From NCBI RefSeq assembly GCF_949628265.1, contig NC_088788.1:31172335-31236334 (forward strand): a stretch of 64,000 bases of DNA, given 5' to 3'. This DNA is from Cloeon dipterum. Lineage: Eukaryota; Arthropoda; Insecta; Ephemeroptera; Baetidae. A program made the translations under genes and the position numbers. This document shows positions 9,974-21,402 of the stretch, piece after piece; within the stretch, counting starts at the first letter, position 1; each line of letters opens with the position of its first letter. A model generated the notes under the pieces. The model saw only the letters and a program-made list of their open reading frames with translations, was not told the DNA's origin and did not search any database.

Positions 9974-12393
9974 ATGGATTCGCCCCCTTTATCAGGTGGA
10001 CTGTCGTGGTCTCAGGGCTTCCCATCTAGCGATGACAGTGGCCTCCTCTTGATGAGCGGATTTAGTGGTTCTTCTATTTCCAGTGAAGAGAGTGCACCCA
10101 GCAACTTGGCAATGGAAGTGAGTTATATAGAATCAAATAATCCCATTTAACCAATTTTACGTAACTTGCTGCGGTGTCGCCTCTCTGCTTACAGGTTCAA
10201 GAGAGTGACGAGGATGGAACAACGATCCGCCAGAACAGCGAAGCCTTCAACGGGATGAGCTGCGAGGACTTTGACACTCTGAAAAAAGTTCCAGAGTGGC
10301 AATTGGAAAAGCCAGTCGCGCCTCCGCCCGAATTCCAGGACGTCCCCTCGACCTGCTCATTTGATTATCTGCTCATAGAGAAATACGCAAAAGCCTTGGT
10401 GATTGATGTGATAAACGAAGCGTTGGCTGCCTCCAGTCAGATCACCTGGGCCATCGAGTGCTCTCAGGAATGCCACCCATCGTCGACGTCACTGCGCAGG
10501 CGGAAGGACAGCGGGCCCCGTCTGTGCTGGACGCCCGAGATCCCGTTCAGTCCGTGCCACCACCGACCTGGCTCAGTGGGCTCGCTCGCCTCGTCCAGGC
10601 TCTCCATCTCGCACAACTCACTCAGCATCCCTCGCTGCAAGGCGGACGACTCGAGCTTCATCACGCTGGCCATGTCGCACGACCTGCTGCTCGGCGAGAT
10701 GAGCGAAATCTACAATGTGCCCATCGAAAGTGATATCTACACTCTACCTGTGGACACGGTGCACCAGGAAAACGGTGAGCCGCGCAAGCAGAAGCGCAAG
10801 GTGCACCGCAAGAAAAGGCGCCACACATCGAGCAGCTCGGAGACGGGCCACGGCGCCGCCACGAATCGCCGCAGCCGGCGCAGCGGCCGAAACTCTGCCA
10901 CCAGGGCCAGCGCTGAGACCCTTGAGTCGGGAAAGCGGCACTCGATGCCGTCACGCAGGCCCGGCCCGTCCCACTCGACCAACGAGTGCTCTGCCAAGTC
11001 CAAGGAGCCGGTGCACATGACTCTGCAGGAGGTGCGCCAGTACCTGCAGAATCTCTACTCAAGCTCAAGCGATTCGATGGAGCGGCGCGCAGAGCAGCCG
11101 CGGTGCCGCGCCAGGCCCAGCTCTGAGCCCAAGATGCCAGCGCCACCGCCGCCCAACCAGAGGATGACGACGCCTAACAACCCGCAGAAGAAGACCACCT
11201 TCATCAATAGCATCAAAATGCGCAAGTCAAAGAGCATTGAGGCGCGCGACGACAAGCCGGCGCGCAAGTGCAGCAGTTTCTCCAACAGCATTAAACAGAC
11301 CCTGTGCAGCATATTCAGGTTCCGCAAGGTGGCAGGTGGTGGTGGTGGCTGCTTGGAGGCGGAAAAGGTGGCCCCCAAGTCGGAGGAGAAGGTGATTCTG
11401 GAGCCGCCCGTGCCGAGCGGCATCACGCTCGAGAATATTTCCATTAACTATGGCGTGAGTGGCGAAAACGCGAGAGCGCCCTTTTCGCACCGAGCGTTAC
11501 CACCCCTGCCACCCTCAACTCAGAATAACAACAGTGATTTTCCCACCCTGGAGGTCGACGAAGATGAGATTCAGTTGTTGCGCATCAAGGAGGACGAAAG
11601 CAAGCCTCCTGAGCCTGGCGAAGAGATCAACATGGCATTCGCTTCGAGCATACAAAAAGTGAAAGATGTAAAATGTTTTGTGTTTTGTGAATAAATTTGA
11701 TTTCTTATTCGGGCGTGTTTGCAGTACGGCTGGTATTGGGGCCCAATATCTGGAGAAGCAGCGGAAAAAGTACTGTCGACAGAGCCAGACGGGTCTTTCA
11801 TTGTGCGTGATAGCAGTGACCAGCATTACATCTTTTCCTTGTCGTTTCGGTTAAACGGAAATGTAAGACACGTCAGGATAGAGCACGATCAAGGTGGGTA
11901 CACCAACTGGAGCTTTGCCACCAACTAATCCGCTCGTTCACAATTGCAGGAAACTTCAGTTTTGGTAGTTGTACCAAATTTAAGAGTCACACCATAGTAG
12001 ATTTCATAGAAAACGCTGTGGAACATTCACGAAGTGGGCGCTACTTGTTTTTCCTTCATCGTCGTCCTGTTCTTGGACCCATGCGGGTTCAGCTATTGCA
12101 TCCCGTGTCACGTTTCAAGCAGGTCTCAAGTCTCAAACACATGTGCCGGTGGGTATTTTTTCATAATTGCTCTTAAATATTTAGATGCTAATACTTTTAC
12201 TTCTGTGCTTGCCAGGTTTGTCATTCTAAAGATGGTGAGAAAGGATATGATCCCAGCCTTGCCACTGCCCCGACGAGTGATCGAATACCTGAGCACTCCT
12301 CACTATTACGTGGAGCAGCAGCTGGAAGAGGAAAACTCGGGAAGCAGTGGATCTGATTTGCTGTCGTTCGTACCGCACCGACCTCTTTCCTGA
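9974..12393 (+). CDS. Suppressor of cytokine signalling, SOCS6/7 type (Socs16D-like)
   Basis: Exons 9974-10117, 10195-11667, 11725-11893, 11950-12148, 12216-12393 join in phase to about 720 residues. Residues 1-530 are disordered, Ser/Pro/Arg-rich, with a basic patch (KQKRKVHRKKRR) and much higher GC than the flanks. The SH2 domain (about 540-640) starts YGWYWGPIS and has the phosphotyrosine pocket FIVRDSS. The SOCS box follows (about 645-690): an Elongin-binding BC box SLKHMCRFVI and a Cullin-5 motif with LPLP. Long N-terminus plus this SH2 class fits SOCS6/7 rather than CIS/SOCS1-3. The family recruits an Elongin B/C-Cul5 ubiquitin ligase to phosphotyrosine proteins such as receptor tyrosine kinases and IRS. 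A two-codon uORF precedes the start. Confidence 0.92.
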
Positions 12394-15327
12394 GTGTGGA
12401 GGTTGCACGGATTGTGAAGCAGATTTGTCGTTGTTTTTTGGTCACGCGATCGCACCAGCTTTTTCGTAAGTTTTTCGTGTAGCTCCAAGCTGTCAGCTTG
12501 TGCACAGTATTCGGTAGGTTATCGCAACATTGTTTTCTTCTGAAGAAACGTGACTAAGGAGATGTGAAGTGCGTGGTTACTAGCTGGTTAGTTTTTTTGC
12601 AACGAACATGTTGGCCTACTTGGGACTTATTTTTTATTTACTTGTCAAGCGAATCAAAAGGCTTATCACCTTACTGAATGGTACAAGAAAGATTGTTTTG
12701 TGACAATGAGTGGCTGAGGGTTTTCAGTAGCCAAACTTCCTTTTAGCATTCGAACTCTTTGTTTGCCACTATTTATCTAGTCAGTACTCGTTAAAAGTTT
12801 CAAATCAAAAGCTTCCATCGTAGTAATTCATACAATCCCTTTGTATAGTTTAAGCGCAATTGGATTGGTTTGTCGAGTGAATGAGATAACGCTTTTTCTG
12901 AGAGATTTTTGTAAAAATCATGAATCATGACTGAGTGAGATGGTTTTCGCGAATCTGTGCAATTGCGGTCCTCGTATCATGATGTACGTATTAGAGCCGG
13001 ATCAGAGCATAAGCTGAGAACTAAAACGAAACTAATAGCGCTCTTGTGTACGCTAATAAGAGTTTATTTATAGATGGTCAGTTACTAATGGGCTTGAATA
13101 CAGTTACACCGTAAACCATGTTTAGCTTTTAAGATGAAATATGAATCATATTGAGAATAATCATGTTTTGACCAAGGAAATATGTTTGTGATAAATATAT
13201 ACCGTGCATAACCATCATTTCATAATAAGATATCTGTCGATCTATGTGTTTTCTCAAATCTCGTCTGTGAGAAACGGTAACAAAGAAGTCGAATGAGAAA
13301 AAATTGAGATCGATTTGCAGCAGCGAAATAAGTAGAGAGAGAGCTTCCTTATTTTCCGAGTGCATTATTATACCTCTTGTCAATCGCATTAGCCAAAAGT
13401 GGACAAGAATACAAGCATATCACAGCTGAGTGCACACATACGTTTTGCTTTTAACGACAGAGTTAAAAAAATCAGAATTTAGTCACTGACTGCCAAACAC
13501 GAAAGGGGAGGAAAATTCAGACGTTTTCATTTAGATGACGATCGAGCCAAGCTCTGTTAGATTCCATGTTGCAAAACGCGATGGTGAAAAAACAAATATT
13601 AATTCTCTCAAATGATGGTGAGTGCGGTATTAAAACTAAGAGCTTACATGTATTTTAAATGTATCCAGTTTATGAATCATGCGTATTTCTCAATTATATT
13701 GCGTATGGCGACTCGATGAATCCCTTCGTCTCTTCCCATCCATGCGAATTAATGCACACAATTAAGTAAGAAAATGATTACACACACTATCCGCCTTAAA
13801 CCAAGCTGAGGCGCCCTTTCGGAAATGTTGTCGTGGATCGCATTACATACTACAGTGTTGTCACAATATTTCACCAAGCCTCGAGTGAAGACTGCTCCCG
13901 TGTTATTGTATTTAACGATGTTGACAAAAGCTGAAAAAATGCAGAAAATTATTCAGATTTTTAGGTGTGATATTTGGGACGTGTTAGGGACTCTCCTCCG
14001 AAAGTGTGTCTAGTTGACGGGTTGTCTCCGTGGCCTTCGGGCCGCGCGGTCGGCAAACTCGCGCTCACACGAGCATCACGGTCTTGTTTTATACTAATAG
14101 CGCCGCTCCAAATTTGACTGAATTTTCGAAAACAGAAAGTGCTGATATATTTGGATATATACTGCAGACTATTCTCATTCTCACTTTGCTTTGTGACACC
14201 TGACAAGAGTACACAGTCATACTTTTGCTCTGCAGAATGCGGAACTAAATCCCAAAAACAGTGGAAACCGGCGCGCATTTTGAGTAGCTGGAGCAACTTT
14301 GTAAAATCGACAGATTGGTATGGTAACTTAGAGGCTTGTGTAATGAACAATTAAATAACGTAAAACTAAAGCACACTGTTGTGTATTAAGGCTGGCAGAA
14401 TGACACCGGTGAGAATTAATTCACGACTCTGCTGCTTTCGACTGTCAAAACCGTTTTTGCGTGTGTTAGCCAACTGAAAATTTTTGAAAATTCAATACAA
14501 AATAAAATGTAATAATTGCAATGCAGATTTGGTCTTGGCAAAACATGAGCACGACGAAAATTTGAACATTTTAAAGACAAACAAACACAAGTTCACTGAT
14601 CGAGGAAAAGTAACGTTCAAAATGTATTTTCCAAAAGTTTGTAATGAAATTTCAATTGATGTTCCAGGCCAAATCGCCGAAATTTATGAGCAACCCAGCA
14701 TAAGCATTGCTTAAATATATCGTTAGCTTTTGTTGTTGTAGAATAGGTAGAGTAAAATTTGCTGAAGCTCTGACAAACACTACTAAAGGATAAGGGAATT
14801 TAAGTGAAATTAAATCACGCTCAGTTTAGCCGGCTGAATCGAGTTCTTGTTTACAGAACTAAGTGCAATAATAATTTTCTTTGCATTGCTGGGGACTTCC
14901 CAGCAATCGAAGATCAGTGACATAATGTGAATTTCAAGTCACAAAACTTCAATGACGATTAGGACATGATTCTATTTTAACCATCACAACCGCATATATA
15001 TTAAATAATATTCATTTGCTAAAATGTCTCCCGTATCCAACGCAACACGGCCCTTAATTTTCTGCACAGCTGCATGGCATGAATTGTTAACTTTGACGCT
15101 TTCCTATTTGTCAACGACTTTATTCTTTTCGAAACATAAATAATTATATGGTTGCCTTCTGTTCCTACACAAAGTTTAGTTTTATTTTGGTTGAATACTA
15201 TTATCATTTCTTACTAAAATGTTAATGTTTTTACATCTCTTATTGTTAAGAGTAGCTCTAACATGGTAATTAAGTCTTAAAGCAACAGTGCAAACAACTT
15301 TTGATTTGACTGTACAATTTGCAATCC

Positions 15328-15333
15328 AATAAA
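15328..15333 (+). terminator. Possible SOCS polyadenylation signal
   Basis: AATAAA on the plus strand, the last one before the DAD1 3' end. If used, the SOCS 3'UTR would be about 2.9 kb; an earlier signal may be used instead. Confidence 0.3.
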
Positions 15334-15509
15334 ATACTGTTGTTCAAAAGATTTGACCCTTTTCATGTCAATCTCTAGTTCCTTATTATCCTTCTCTTAG
15401 GGTTTTTGAAACACGAATCTATGACAAACTCTTGTCAAAGCTAATAAAATGGAAATTTCCCTGATATTGAAAAAAGAAAACTAATCATGGATAAACAATA
15501 CAGAAATCC

Positions 15510-15515
15510 TTTATT
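15510..15515 (-). terminator. DAD1 polyadenylation signal
   Basis: TTTATT (AATAAA on the minus strand), about 165 bp behind the DAD1 stop codon. Confidence 0.5.
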
Positions 15516-15679
15516 TCCCGGAATTAAAAATTTGATAATGAACAACTCTTGACGGTGTATCAGTAACTTCCTTGTGTTTCATTTTCATGATGAATTTGAA
15601 CGTCAAAATGCAACTTTTAATCCATTCACACAGCTTTTAGTGTCTCTTCATATTTTTACAGAGATTATGTATTATGCTT

Positions 15680-16085
15680 CTAACCAATGAAATTCACAAC
15701 AGTCAGATGCAGAATGATGTGTGCGAAGATAAAATCAGCAAATCCGCGCTCAGGACTGATTCCAAGGAACTGGCTCTTGTTTTCTGGGTTCACCTGCAGC
15801 CTCAAGCATACTAGAAACAATTCAGAATTTTATTCAAATTTCGAAGAAGTGATTAAAAATTTTTTACACACCACCAAGGATGAAACAGGAAACTGTAGAG
15901 ATGAATCCACTGAGGAATGAGTTGAATGGGAAGGTGCCGACAAAGCAGCAGTAAACAAACTGCACAACTCCGGTCAAGAATATGTACAGAAGGTATGCGT
16001 CAATGATCTTGAGACGTTTGGAGGTGCTTTTCATGTACTCCCCATAAAAGCGGGACACAACCTGGCCCAAATTTGCCTTGCTCAT
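15680..16085 (-). CDS. DAD1: DAD1, oligosaccharyltransferase subunit
   Basis: Two exons, 16085-15872 and 15810-15680, join in phase to 114 residues (human DAD1 has 113). The sequence is a full-length match in pattern: [21 protein letters not shown], then [17 protein letters not shown] in the second membrane span, NPENK, and [19 protein letters not shown] before the terminal NFIG. Three hydrophobic helices are visible. DAD1 is the OST2 homologue, an ER membrane subunit of oligosaccharyltransferase needed for N-glycosylation, whose loss triggers apoptosis. Its start codon faces that of PREB across 0.4 kb, so the two ER genes share a promoter region. Confidence 0.97.
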
Positions 16086-16482
16086 TTTGAAATTTCAGCC
16101 GGTTCGGGACGTACACAAAATTGACTGCCAACACCTCCTGTTTGTTATCAATTTTATATTATCTTAAAAAGACTCGGAGGATTCGATAAAACGGCCACAA
16201 CGATAAATTTCTCTACCGCGAAATACGAACGAAGCAATAAATTAACACAGCACGATATATGGGATTTAAAATTTCGCGGAAATTAGCAGTACAAAATATG
16301 GCGTCTATTCGAGTTTCTATTATAAATTATAGCGCATGCGTCAATGTAAATAAATAAATTTCACTTGACCTAGCAGAGAGCAGACCAGCTGGTTGTTGAA
16401 AGTTGGAAACAATTTGATTCGACGTGGAAGTAACAAGATTATCTGATTTTCTCGGGCTTCAGGGTAGCACAGAGCGAGGAAA
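16086..16482. promoter_or_regulatory. Divergent promoter, DAD1 and PREB
   Basis: 397 bp between the two start codons. Visible elements: an AATATGGCGTC motif at 16295-16305 (YY1-like, same orientation as PREB), and a TTTCGCGGAAA palindrome at 16272-16282 resembling an E2F-type site. No TATA box was seen at a convincing distance. Confidence 0.5.
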
Positions 16483-18360
16483 ATGTCGAAAAAGCAAGAC
16501 GGAAAGGTTTTCGCCAAAGTAGAATTTCCTCTTTACTCTGTCGAAGTGCTGGATAGTCGGCACGTATTGGTGGCCGGAGGTGGAGGAGCAGCCAAAACTG
16601 GTGTTGACAACGGATTTGTAGGTTTTCCTTGCTAATAATTCTATACGTACCAATTCAAAAGGCTTTTCAAAACAGGAAATATTCGAGGTTTCACACGACG
16701 GAGAAAATTTTGTTGGAGAGGCAGCATTGACACATGACACCGGCTCAAATGCTGTCATGAATTGTGCCTGTCATACTGACGGAAGAAAGTATTTCTTAGT
16801 GTGCGGACAAGAAAGCCACTGTCAGCTTTACAATGCAAATATAAGTGTCACAAAGGAGTCAGACGTCATTCACGATAAAGGTGAATTGCGTGATAGTATT
16901 AAATTAAATATGATTTTTTTACTTCATCTTTCAGACGACAAAAAAGATGAAAAAATCAGACAGAGAAAAAGTGTTTCAAATGGTAGCAATCCCAATCAGC
17001 GAACAGATTCCAATAGCAATGCGTTCAAAAAGCTTCAATTCAAGATCAACCTTGGTGATAGTATCCAGACAGATTTCAGGTTTCAATTCTTACATTGGTT
17101 TGCGCAGCCAGGGCTGAAATATTTTCTATTTGCAGTAAGGGTGAACCTCCTCTGCAAAGAGTGGTGCGCATCAGCAGAAGTGGACAGCTGATGGCAACTG
17201 GTGGACTTGACGGCCACTTGCGAGTCTGGCAATTTCCATCGATGGAGTTAATTCATGACATCTCTGCTCACATAAACGAACTGGATGATATTGACTTTAG
17301 TCCAGATGAGAAATGGGTCAGTGGATAAATTTTAATTGCCTTCATTTGTGTTATAATAAGTACCACTCTGCAGGTTGTCAGTGTTGGCAAGGATGCCGGA
17401 GGACATATTTGGGACTGTGCGAAAGCGGCCAGAGTCAAAACGCTCACTTGGGAAACCCCTGAAAAGGCCAAATTTCTGTTCAAGCGATGCAGGTTAGCTA
17501 ACATAATATATGCTAAATAAAATCTTAGGATGGAAGGGGATATATTTCCACGATTGCAGGGCCATAAAATTGAAATACAATTACAATATTTAATGTATAT
17601 GATGGTATAAAGTATCCCATTCCATCATCTTGAGCTTTTATTTTCCCATTTATCATATTATTAAAAAATAGGCTACTAACCTAGGCCTATATTACATTAA
17701 TTTGAATTGTAACATCATTCAACATTTCAATATTAATCTGTTTATTTGTTGTAGCATTTTCAAAGTATGCTGATTTTAATTGTAGTTAAGTCCCATTGAA
17801 ATTTGCACAGATGATATTATCCTGAACTGAATAGATTATTATGTACAATATTAATTCTAAAATACGAAAAAAATTGTAGGTTTGGCATTGTTGAAGGCAA
17901 CAAATCTCGATCTCGGCTATTTGTGCTGGCCAATCCCGTCTCAGGCCGGTCCAAGAAAAACTCGTACCTGCAATTCTGGAACCCGCAAGAGGGCTCCATC
18001 GTTAACGTGTGGCCATCAAGCGAAAGTTTAAGTGCGCTGGCTGTGTCCGACTGCGGCCGTTTCGTGGCCGCTGGCACCATGTTCACGGGCAGCGTGCACG
18101 TGCTGATCGCTTTCAGCCTGCAGCAGGTGCTGCATGTGCCCAAGGCGCACAACATGTTTGTCACTGGCCTTGCCTTCCTGCCCTCCGCAACTGCTTCGGC
18201 TGACTGCGTCGAGGCGGCCGTTTTGAGTATTTCCGTGGACAAAAAGGTCTGCGTTCACACTGTGCATGAGCGCCGGACGATGCCCTCGTGGGTCGCCATT
18301 GTGCTCATTATCCTCGTCCTTTTCTTAACTTTTGTACTCTGTAGTGTCCTTGGTTTGTAA
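16483..18360 (+). CDS. PREB: PREB/SEC12, SAR1 guanine exchange factor of the ER
   Basis: Exons 16483-16617, 16676-16880, 16935-17079, 17136-17316, 17374-17492, 17880-18360 join in phase to 421 residues (human PREB 417). The N-terminus (VEFPLYSVEVLDSRHVLVAG and GGGGAAKTG) is the first blade of the SEC12 seven-bladed propeller; WD-like repeats follow (MATGGLDGHLRVWQF, VSVGKDAGGHIWD). The C-terminus is a tail anchor of about 22 hydrophobic residues from WVAIVLIILVLF to the end, placing the propeller in the cytosol. SEC12/PREB loads GTP on SAR1 and starts COPII coat assembly. Intron 5 is 387 bp, others about 55-60 bp. The neighbour DAD1 also serves the early secretory pathway. Confidence 0.93.
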
Positions 18361-19035
18361 TAGAGCGAAATGCCAGGAAAATCCAGGCCACCAACTAGCC
18401 ACTACCTCCGCATTTTGGGGTGTCCCAAATTTTAGTCTACCAATGGAATGCCTGGCTGATAAACAAAGAAATGATTGCCTTGGAGCTGTTTACATTAAAT
18501 TGAGAATGGGTGGATGTTTTGATATATTATATTTTTTTAAATCTCATTATTACTGTGCGCATATTTAGAAGTCAATTTTACCCTTTCAGTCTCTTGTGAT
18601 AAAACAGTGAGGGGTCATTCAAGAATGGAATTTTTATTCAACATTCAGGCATCTCATTTGATGGACTCTCCTTTTTTGCTGTATATACCAACCTTGCTAG
18701 ACTTTCAGACTTTTTGGGTTGTGCTGTCCGCTTTTAAAATGCTGTGCACACATTTTTTCTCTAATTGGGATTCGCTGTAGAAATTCGCCAAATTCACTTG
18801 AAGGTTTAGCGTCCATTGCATGATATTTTAAGCAAAATGCCACGAACATAATCCCCTTTGAGTTGAATATTACCCTAGTCCTCTAAACTCAACTTCAACA
18901 TTCCCTGTATCTCAAATTTTGAATGGTGCATATTCATGCCATCTATCATGTCTCTCATCCTCTGACAATATATGATTAAATATCACGGTTCTATTGTAAT
19001 AAATGTTTTATTCGTTCATTTCATGAACAAATTGT
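18361..19035. other. Convergent 3' ends of PREB and the carboxylesterase
   Basis: 675 bp of mainly PREB 3'UTR. Opposed polyadenylation signals lie at its right end (18998-19012). The open frame at 18332-18568 overlaps the PREB end in another frame and is not supported. Confidence 0.6.
18998..19012. terminator. Back-to-back polyadenylation signals, PREB and carboxylesterase
   Basis: AATAAA at 18998-19003 (plus, PREB) and TTTATT at 19007-19012 (AATAAA on minus, esterase) are three bases apart. The esterase stop lies only about 24 bp from its signal, so its 3'UTR would be very short. Confidence 0.6.
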
Positions 19036-21402
19036 TTATAATTCGTCCTTCTCTTTTATTTCTTTTGTTTCTTTTTTTGGTTTGCTCTTCTTTTTAGTCA
19101 ATTGCTGCCAGAAATCCATCCTGTACGTAAATGGGTAGTCTTCTTTCATCTCCAGATCTTCATCAATGTTAAGGTATCTGAAATTTTTAGGGTCGATCGG
19201 TTCCCACTCCACTGTAAACAATTCATTATCTGTTGGATTTGGATTCCTGCAATAGACAGTTCATGAAGGCACTTTAATTCCTAAGTGCTGCGCAATTATT
19301 ACCCAGTCCTTGCAAAACTCTCTAAAATACTGCCCATTTTCTTGATGGTATTTTTCTCCCTCTCATTTGGCGCATTATCGGGGAAGGGCACCCTCCTCCG
19401 CAAAATGTATGCCAGGTCGTCAGCGTGGCCGACACCTGACCGTTAACTTGTACAATTTATCGGAATAATAATAATTATGTATACCATCAATTGGTTTTAG
19501 TCCGGCAGCCATTGCCTCACTGATTCGTCCTTCAAAAGAAAAAAGATAAAAGTACACTGGGCTTTTACTGGCCTTTGCTTGTTTGAATGCTGTGTCCACT
19601 TGAGGCCAGTTCCAAACAGCGTCACTTTGGAACTGAAAAAAGAATTTGTCAAAAGGTGGGCTCCATTCCATTAAATTAGCAATTAATATACTTTCAAAAA
19701 ATTATCAAATTGCTTTTCGTTAATCCTTTCTTCGCCAAAATAGAATTCCTTTATTTTCTTAAACTTCTTTGGCTTCAATTCGAACAGACAACCGCACAGT
19801 CTCGCTACGTCATTGAAATTTCTGTTTGCTTGCGCGTAAAGGCTAGGGTTTCGCTGCAACTCTGAAGTGACCATGTGTGTTAATGTCAAATCATATTATA
19901 TCACCACGGGTATTGCGTTTTTAGCGCACCATAGCCGAGAATGATTCCCTCGTCTTTAGCAATTCCGGTTATAGTTGGAACGTCATTAACAATGCTCCCT
20001 TCCTCCAGCATTTTATTCGGGTTCACAGTCAGGAATGGCTCCTCTGTCCACGAACCATCCAAATGGTGTGGAATCTCTTGTACGATGCTGAATGCGGCCG
20101 GTACTTTCAGTCCCCAGTACTAGCAAAATTAAAAGCTTTGTATGATTTGTGCTGTGCTGAAAGATGAGTGAATACCGGAAATTTGTTGATGGCTTTTGCA
20201 AGATCACTTGCCGGAGTGGCTCTGAGGCACTTAAGCTGGTCTTCAACTTTGATCTGATCGCAGTTCACGATCGAGCCCAAAACCGGCAGAGACATCACTG
20301 GTTTCGACTTCAGGGCGCATTCAGACTTTAATGAGCCACTCTGATATATTGCCCCAGAGAACAGTCCTATGATTTTCAGGATAATAATTTTTATAGATAA
20401 TTATTGGCTCTTTTTGGACCAACCTGAAGACATAGGTGAAAAGAGATGCGCTTCTACCGCCGCGCCACCAGCGCTGTATCCCCATAAAGTGACCCTTGGG
20501 ATTATCAAAAAATTATTATCTTTTTCCACACGCGAAATTTATCGTCACCAACTTGCTCTTATCGCCATTGAAAAATTCAATATTTTCTTGCACCCACTTC
20601 AGAGCCAAAACCTGGTCCTTCATGCCGAAGTTTCCTTGTATTTTCTGATCTCCTGAACTCAGAAAACCTATTTTATGTTTTGAATGAAATTAGATACGAA
20701 ATGCATATTGATAGATCTGGTAACTGACCAAACGCGCCTAGCCGATAGTTTATCGTGACCAGCACAACGTTTTGGTCCATCAGGAATTCCGGACCATTTT
20801 CTTCTATGCCTCCATCGCCAGCATAAAATGCACCTCCGTGAATCCAAAAAATAACTGGTAAGCTCTCTTCTTCTTCTTCCTCTTCGCTAGGAAGCTATGG
20901 AAAAATACCACATCATCTCCTTTGTCCCGATCAGAATTTTGTTTCTTACCTGGGGAGTGTACACATTTAAATAAAGGCAATCCTCACTGCCGATAAATTT
21001 TTCATCTCCCATTACTGGCACTTGCGCGCAGGGGTCTGATTCTTTCGTAGCGTCCCTCACGCCTTTCCAAGGTTCGACCGGCTCTGAAGCCTATTAGCCG
21101 TTTAAGAACGTGCGCAATAAATGACGTAAATATCAGCATTTTACCCTGAACCGGAGGTCGCCGACCGGGGGTTTGGCGTAGGGAATTCCGCGAAAAGCAT
21201 AGAACTCCCTTCCGTCCAGAGATTTCATGGTCATGCCTCTGATTTTTCCATCGTGGGACAAGCCGATTTCTGGATTTTTGGTTTCACCACTGAAATAATT
21301 GCGTGCCGTGCATAAAACTGATTGTAAGATTTTCCCGTAATATATTTTATACCTGACTATCGTCACAGCAGCTATCCCTATTGCCAGGAGTAAAATATTC
21401 AT
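19036..21402 (-). CDS. Carboxylesterase with C-terminal KDEL (ER-retained)
   Basis: Twelve exons (21402-21353, 21289-21145, 21090-20950, 20894-20729, 20667-20553, 20494-20424, 20366-20176, 20119-19930, 19861-19692, 19632-19485, 19435-19303, 19246-19036) join in phase to 576 residues. A hydrophobic signal peptide ([15 protein letters not shown]) leads into the alpha/beta-hydrolase domain. Visible: [12 protein letters not shown], the [11 protein letters not shown] motif, oxyanion HGGAF, nucleophile elbow GYSAG (Ser), the acid Glu in KDEG, and catalytic His in GVGHADD. The triad is complete, so it should be an active carboxylesterase (type B family) on ester substrates. The tail is Lys/Glu-rich and ends KEKDEL, an ER retrieval signal, predicting a luminal enzyme. 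Endogenous substrate unknown; detoxification or lipid-ester roles are known in the family. Confidence 0.93.

Larger units (their letters stand above)
12394..15679. other. SOCS 3' flank and SOCS/DAD1 intergenic region
   Basis: About 3.3 kb without a supported gene. It probably holds a long SOCS 3'UTR; AATAAA at 15328-15333 could end it, and TTTATT at 15510-15515 serves DAD1 from the other side. A GC-rich patch stands out at about 14005-14110. Small open frames (13129-13389 minus, 13961-14350 minus, 14484-14714 plus) show no family resemblance. Confidence 0.5.

Noticed and set aside
10661-11146. Long antisense frames over the SOCS N-terminal exon
   Set aside because: Mirror of a GC-rich coding exon with few stop codons; sense frame has the homologous domain.
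13961-14350. 129-codon minus-strand frame over the GC-rich patch
   Set aside because: Half AT-rich, half GC-rich composition, no family resemblance and no promoter or polyadenylation signal in a sensible place.
14484-14714. 76-codon plus-strand frame with a CNNC element
   Set aside because: Starts with TTG, lies in the likely SOCS 3'UTR, and one CxxC does not make a zinc finger.
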